Shown here piece by piece: positions 60,977-64,000 of a stretch of DNA of 64,000 nucleotides. The stretch comes from Lacrimispora xylanisolvens (GTDB lineage Bacteria > Bacillota > Clostridia > Lachnospirales > Lachnospiraceae). The notes under the pieces are model-generated. The model was not told the DNA's origin and did not search any database. It saw only the letters and a list, made by a program, of their open reading frames with translations. The stretch spans positions 104,080-168,079 of the forward strand of contig NZ_PTJA01000015.1 of the NCBI RefSeq assembly GCF_002934545.1. The letters run 5' to 3'. The position numbers and the translations under genes were made by a program. Positions within the stretch are counted from its first letter, which is position 1. The number at the start of each line of letters is the position of its first letter.

Positions 60977-62047
60977 TTGATTTATTTACCAATTGAAAAA
61001 TTGACTGCAGGTATGGAATTAGCCCGCAACATACCAGGTTTAAACCCAATGCTGCCTTTCGCCGTAACTGGCTACGTCCTGAATGAACGCACGATAAACA
61101 GAATGATGAGTATAGGAATTCAGGGAGCTTATATTCAGACTGAACTGACTGAAGGAATCGAGCCAGTAGATATCGTGGAGCCTGAATTAAAGGCCAAAAT
61201 GCTGATCAGCATACAGGAAACATTTGAAGAAAGCCTGAAAAAAGTCACCTTTCAGACCAGCAGACAGATATATGAGAATATTGCCGACGTAGCAAAAACC
61301 GTCGTTATGAATGTTTTAAACATGGACAAGTATCTTTTTCAGATGATTGACATCAGAGACTATGACAGCTATACCTATTCCCACAGTTTGTATGTAGGTA
61401 TTTTAAGTGTACTTATTGGGCGTTATATTGGTCTCCCTATTTCAAAGCTGAATGACCTGGCTCTATGCGGTCTTCTCCACGATATCGGGAAAACTGATAT
61501 TCCAATTGAAATTACCAATAAGCCAGGACCTTTAACCAAGGAAGAGTTTGAGATTATGAAGCAGCATCCCAGTCTTTCCTATGATAAGCTGTTTAACTGT
61601 AATTCCATTTCCCAGGCAGTACTTCAGGGAATCCAGACTCACCATGAGAAATATGACGGAAGCGGTTATCCTTTTGGTCTTGCAGGGGAGAACATTCCTC
61701 TATACGGCCGTATCCTTGCTATTGCAGATGTTTATGATGCCTTAAGTGCCACAAGACCATACCGAAAGGCATGGAATCCAAGAAAGATTTTTGATTATCT
61801 GACCAGCTGCTGTAATTCCCATTTTGACCCGGAACTGTTATCCGCCTTTTTCCAATGTGTTTCCGCCTATCCGATTGGCACCATTGTCAGATTAAGTGAT
61901 GGAAGCACAGCTGTTGTCAAAGACAATACTCCAGGATTTGCACTTCGGCCAATCATTCGCTTCATTAATCCAGCCAGTGTGGCAGGCAAGGAAATTAATT
62001 TATCAAGTGAAGCTCTTAATATCACTATTATAGACATGGATGATTAA
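60977..62047 (+). CDS. HD-GYP domain phosphodiesterase
   Basis: 356 residues. An N-terminal DUF3391-like segment (MIYLPIEKLTAGMELARNIPG) precedes an HD-GYP domain: ALCGLLHDIGKTDIP (HD), HPSLSYDKLF, THHEKYDGSGYPFGLAGENIPLYGRILAIADVYDALSA in consecutive parts (GYP). HD-GYP proteins hydrolyse cyclic di-GMP or related dinucleotides. No receiver or membrane domain is visible, so the signal input is unknown. The start is the TTG at 60977, seven bases after GAGGTG; an earlier TTG lies over that site. Confidence 0.93.
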   Translation: MIYLPIEKLTAGMELARNIPGLNPMLPFAVTGYVLNERTINRMMSIGIQGAYIQTELTEGIEPVDIVEPELKAKMLISIQETFEESLKKVTFQTSRQIYENIADVAKTVVMNVLNMDKYLFQMIDIRDYDSYTYSHSLYVGILSVLIGRYIGLPISKLNDLALCGLLHDIGKTDIPIEITNKPGPLTKEEFEIMKQHPSLSYDKLFNCNSISQAVLQGIQTHHEKYDGSGYPFGLAGENIPLYGRILAIADVYDALSATRPYRKAWNPRKIFDYLTSCCNSHFDPELLSAFFQCVSAYPIGTIVRLSDGSTAVVKDNTPGFALRPIIRFINPASVAGKEINLSSEALNITIIDMDD

Positions 62048-62060
62048 CAGAATAAATGAA

Positions 62061-62100
62061 ACAGGTGGACGTTCACCAAAGAATAAGGGAACGCCCACCT
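62061..62100. terminator. Bidirectional terminator between HD-GYP and phosphatase genes
   Basis: CAGGTGG.CGTTC (62061-62073) pairs with GAACG.CCACCTG (62088-62100). Confidence 0.8.
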
Positions 62101-62109
62101 GCTTTATGT

Positions 62110-62577
62110 TTACCTGATGCCTTCTGCCTTAAGAATAGTATCCAGTAATGCTTCGCATCCTTCTTTTACATCGGTATACGTCACATCAAAATCACCAGTA
62201 TACCACGGATCAGCAATATCTCTTGGATTGGAGGAGTAATCAAGAAGCCTCTTTATCTTCCTCTTTGGGTCACTCCCTATAATTCTCATAATTCCGGCAA
62301 TGTTTCTCTGCTCCATTCCCAATATATAATCATAATCTTCATAGTCTTTCTTTTTCAGCTGAACCGCGCACTTTCCTGCTGTAGAAATCCCCAATTCCTT
62401 TAATTTATTTCTCGTACCATGATGAACCGGATTGCCAATTTCTTCTGAGCTGGTAGCTGCGGATGCAATATAAAATTCAGATGCTAAATCCTTCTTTTCC
62501 ACCAGATCCTTCATTACAAATTCTGCCATGGGTGATCTGCAAATGTTACCAAGGCATACAAATAGTACTTTGATCAT
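62110..62577 (-). CDS. Low-molecular-weight protein tyrosine phosphatase
   Basis: A 155-residue LMW-PTP: the P-loop VCLGNICRSPMAE near residue 8 (C-x5-R-S) and the general acid in ADPWYTGDF near 125. It dephosphorylates phosphotyrosine or phosphoarginine on proteins. It lies 36 bp downstream of the COG0523 GTPase gene, likely co-transcribed. Confidence 0.96.
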   Translation of the reverse strand: MIKVLFVCLGNICRSPMAEFVMKDLVEKKDLASEFYIASAATSSEEIGNPVHHGTRNKLKELGISTAGKCAVQLKKKDYEDYDYILGMEQRNIAGIMRIIGSDPKRKIKRLLDYSSNPRDIADPWYTGDFDVTYTDVKEGCEALLDTILKAEGIR

Positions 62578-62613
62578 TCGATATTTCTCCTTCCACTACG
62601 CTCTGCTATAAAT

Positions 62614-63756
62614 TTATAGTTCTTTATCAATACACCTGTTTAAAGCGCACGTCATCTCTAATTTATCATAATTTCTGCCAATAAATACGATCTGATTCAT
62701 ACGGTCACCAAAGATCTCATCCCAATCTTCCAACACATCCGGATAATTCTGAAGGATCTCCTCTTTCTCGTCATTTGGAAGTGCCGCCACCCAACTGGTA
62801 GCTTCTGAAATGGAGGCGTTTTTTCCCGCCTGTTCAAACAGCTGGGCATGTACCGAATCATCAGAAAACCAGATATAGCCTTTCGCCCGTATGATTGTTT
62901 CCGGATAGTTATTTTCCAGTAATTCCATAAAACTTTCCCGGTCAAACGCCCTCCTTACTTCATAAACAAAAGAAGAAACTCCATAATCATCTATACCAGA
63001 ATCATCAAGTTGCTTCTCTCTGGCAAGTGCTTTCTGTAAAGAGGACGAATTCATAACTCTGTCATAATCAAACTCTTTCCCATCAAATATAAGCCTGGTA
63101 TCTACTTTCCCCCATGCAGTCTTAATAATTTCTGCCTCAGGCTGAATCTGCTTTATTGTACTGATTACCTGCTCCGTTTTAGCCGGAGTTAATAAATCAC
63201 ACTTATTTAAAATAATTGTACTACAAAATTCAATCTGATCTATAACCAGGTTAATGATATCAGGTTCCTCTTCCCCATCGTCATTCAGCTGCTCTTCCAT
63301 CTCATCCAGGAATTCATAATAAAGCCGATCCGCATCCACGACTGTAATAATGGATTGTAAGTATACGCCTGAAGAATACGTTTCCTCTTCAGACATCAAA
63401 AACCCCTCCGCTATGGATGCCGGATTGCTGATTCCAGATGCCTCCACTAATATTTTTTCTACTCTTTGATCCTTAGAAAGTTCTTCTATCTGATTCATAA
63501 ATTCTTCCCGCAAAGTACAGCAGATACATCCATTCTGTAATTCCACCATTTTTGCAGTCTCTTGTAAACAATTTTCATTTTTTATCAGCTTACTATCCAC
63601 ATTTACACTGCCCATATCATTAATAACCAGTGCAAGACCGCTGTTATCACCACTCTCCAGCAATCCCTGAAGCAATGTGGTTTTCCCTGAACCAAGATAC
63701 CCGGTAATCAATATAACTGGAGTTTTCTTATTCACATTTTTATTCATTCTAATCAT
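62614..63756 (-). CDS. CobW/COG0523-family GTPase (metal chaperone type)
   Basis: A 380-residue G3E GTPase: Walker A ITGYLGSGKTTLLQ near 18, the metal-binding motif NGCICCTLREE near 75 (CxCC), ILVEASGISNPASIAEG, LNKCDLL and the C-terminal CobW_C-like region. Family members insert zinc, cobalt or other metals into clients. The ATG at 63756 or 63747 may be the start; GTGAG lies upstream of both. It follows the rRNA terminator. Confidence 0.92.
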   Translation of the reverse strand: MIRMNKNVNKKTPVILITGYLGSGKTTLLQGLLESGDNSGLALVINDMGSVNVDSKLIKNENCLQETAKMVELQNGCICCTLREEFMNQIEELSKDQRVEKILVEASGISNPASIAEGFLMSEEETYSSGVYLQSIITVVDADRLYYEFLDEMEEQLNDDGEEEPDIINLVIDQIEFCSTIILNKCDLLTPAKTEQVISTIKQIQPEAEIIKTAWGKVDTRLIFDGKEFDYDRVMNSSSLQKALAREKQLDDSGIDDYGVSSFVYEVRRAFDRESFMELLENNYPETIIRAKGYIWFSDDSVHAQLFEQAGKNASISEATSWVAALPNDEKEEILQNYPDVLEDWDEIFGDRMNQIVFIGRNYDKLEMTCALNRCIDKEL

Positions 63757-63795
63757 CTCACTTTTTCATGATTGGTAACAGTTCTTCTCGAAAGC

Positions 63796-63828
63796 AAAAA
63801 AAGCGCAAACCCACACCTGGATTTACGC
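63796..63828 (-). terminator. Terminator of rRNA operon
   Basis: On the minus strand GCGTAAATCC pairs with GGGTTTGCGC (63803-63828), followed by T7. It lies about 100 bp after the 23S 3' end, with no 5S gene between. Confidence 0.85.
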
Positions 63829-63930
63829 ATTCCTATTTTAAGTAGCATTACATATAATACATATACCCTCAAAACCACACATTGTTATATATCTTTCATC
63901 CGTTCTTCCTCTTACCTAAACCAACCTGGT

Positions 63931-64000
63931 TAAGCCCTCGACCTATTAGTGACAGTCAGCTGCACATGTTACCATGCTTCCACCTCTGCCCTATCTACCT
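63931..64000 (-). rRNA. 23S ribosomal RNA, 3' end (5' part outside window)
   Basis: The complement reads the conserved 23S terminus, including CACTAATAGGTCGAGGGCTT and the end near AACC. About 70 bases lie in the window; the 3' boundary near 63931 is approximate. The strand is minus, so the operon comes from beyond the right edge. Confidence 0.92.

Noticed and set aside
1..64000. Prophage, transposase, CRISPR array or tRNA genes
   Set aside because: None of the characteristic genes, repeats or cloverleaf sequences were seen on either strand.

Overview
The window looks like a chromosome segment of a spore-forming anaerobic Firmicute of the Lachnospiraceae (Clostridium cluster XIVa) type. The reasons are GGAGG-type ribosome binding sites nearly everywhere, clostridial gene neighbourhoods (nusG-rplK-rplA-rplJ-rplL, SipL, SpoIIID, CotS-like), a proS T-box, and the 3' end of a 23S rRNA gene at the right edge. 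The lineage is inferred from gene content. I see no prophage, insertion sequence, CRISPR array or tRNA gene.

Region 1 (1-14275) is a metabolic island. A minus-strand operon encodes a class II aldolase, a CoA-acylating aldehyde dehydrogenase, four single-domain microcompartment shell proteins, PduL, an EutN-type vertex protein, a solute-binding-fold protein without signal peptide and an NADH oxidase/CoA-disulfide reductase. A divergent DeoR-family regulator follows, then a convergent operon for a lipoprotein sugar-binding protein, an RbsA/RbsC-like importer, an MtnK-like kinase and an MtnA-like isomerase. Read together: a 5-deoxy- or 5-methylthio-pentose is imported, phosphorylated on C1, isomerised to the ribulose-1-phosphate and cleaved to DHAP plus a short aldehyde. 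The aldehyde is oxidised to acyl-CoA and acyl-phosphate inside a protein shell. This is the DHAP shunt for 5'-deoxyadenosine or methylthioadenosine by-products joined to a bacterial microcompartment, and it is the best candidate for an unusual system here. A T-rich 28-bp element is shared by the two promoter regions.

Region 2 (14.5-22 kb) carries an ammonium transporter/PII operon behind a terminator-containing leader, a truncated polysaccharide deacetylase, a cytidylate-kinase-like protein, a potassium-homeostasis cluster (two TrkA-N proteins, short KdpD, KdpE) and a cold-shock gene with a terminator-like hairpin in its leader. Region 3 (22.2-26 kb) is rpmG-secE-nusG-rplK-rplA-[L10 leader]-rplJ-rplL, with repeated hairpins in its gaps. 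Region 4 (26-30.7 kb) has rfbD-rfbB-rfbA behind a promoter with a MerR-type 19-bp spacer and a perfect palindrome, next to a MerR-methyltransferase fusion gene.

Region 5 (30.7-50 kb) is housekeeping and sporulation: comFC, recD2, mreB, an ABC-F ATPase, a phosphoglucomutase, a CotS-like protein, cca, proS with T-box and a 52-bp tandem repeat, a YtvI-like permease and others. Region 6 (50-64 kb) has SipL with a sigma-E-like promoter, cysE, a polyamine operon (speA-speE-CASDH-nspC-aguA-aguB) behind a large structured leader, SpoIIID, an HD-GYP protein, a tyrosine phosphatase, a COG0523 GTPase and the 23S rRNA 3' end. Several intergenic regions (35.0-35.2, 49.9-50.0 and 59.9-60.25 kb) look like uncharacterised structured RNAs.
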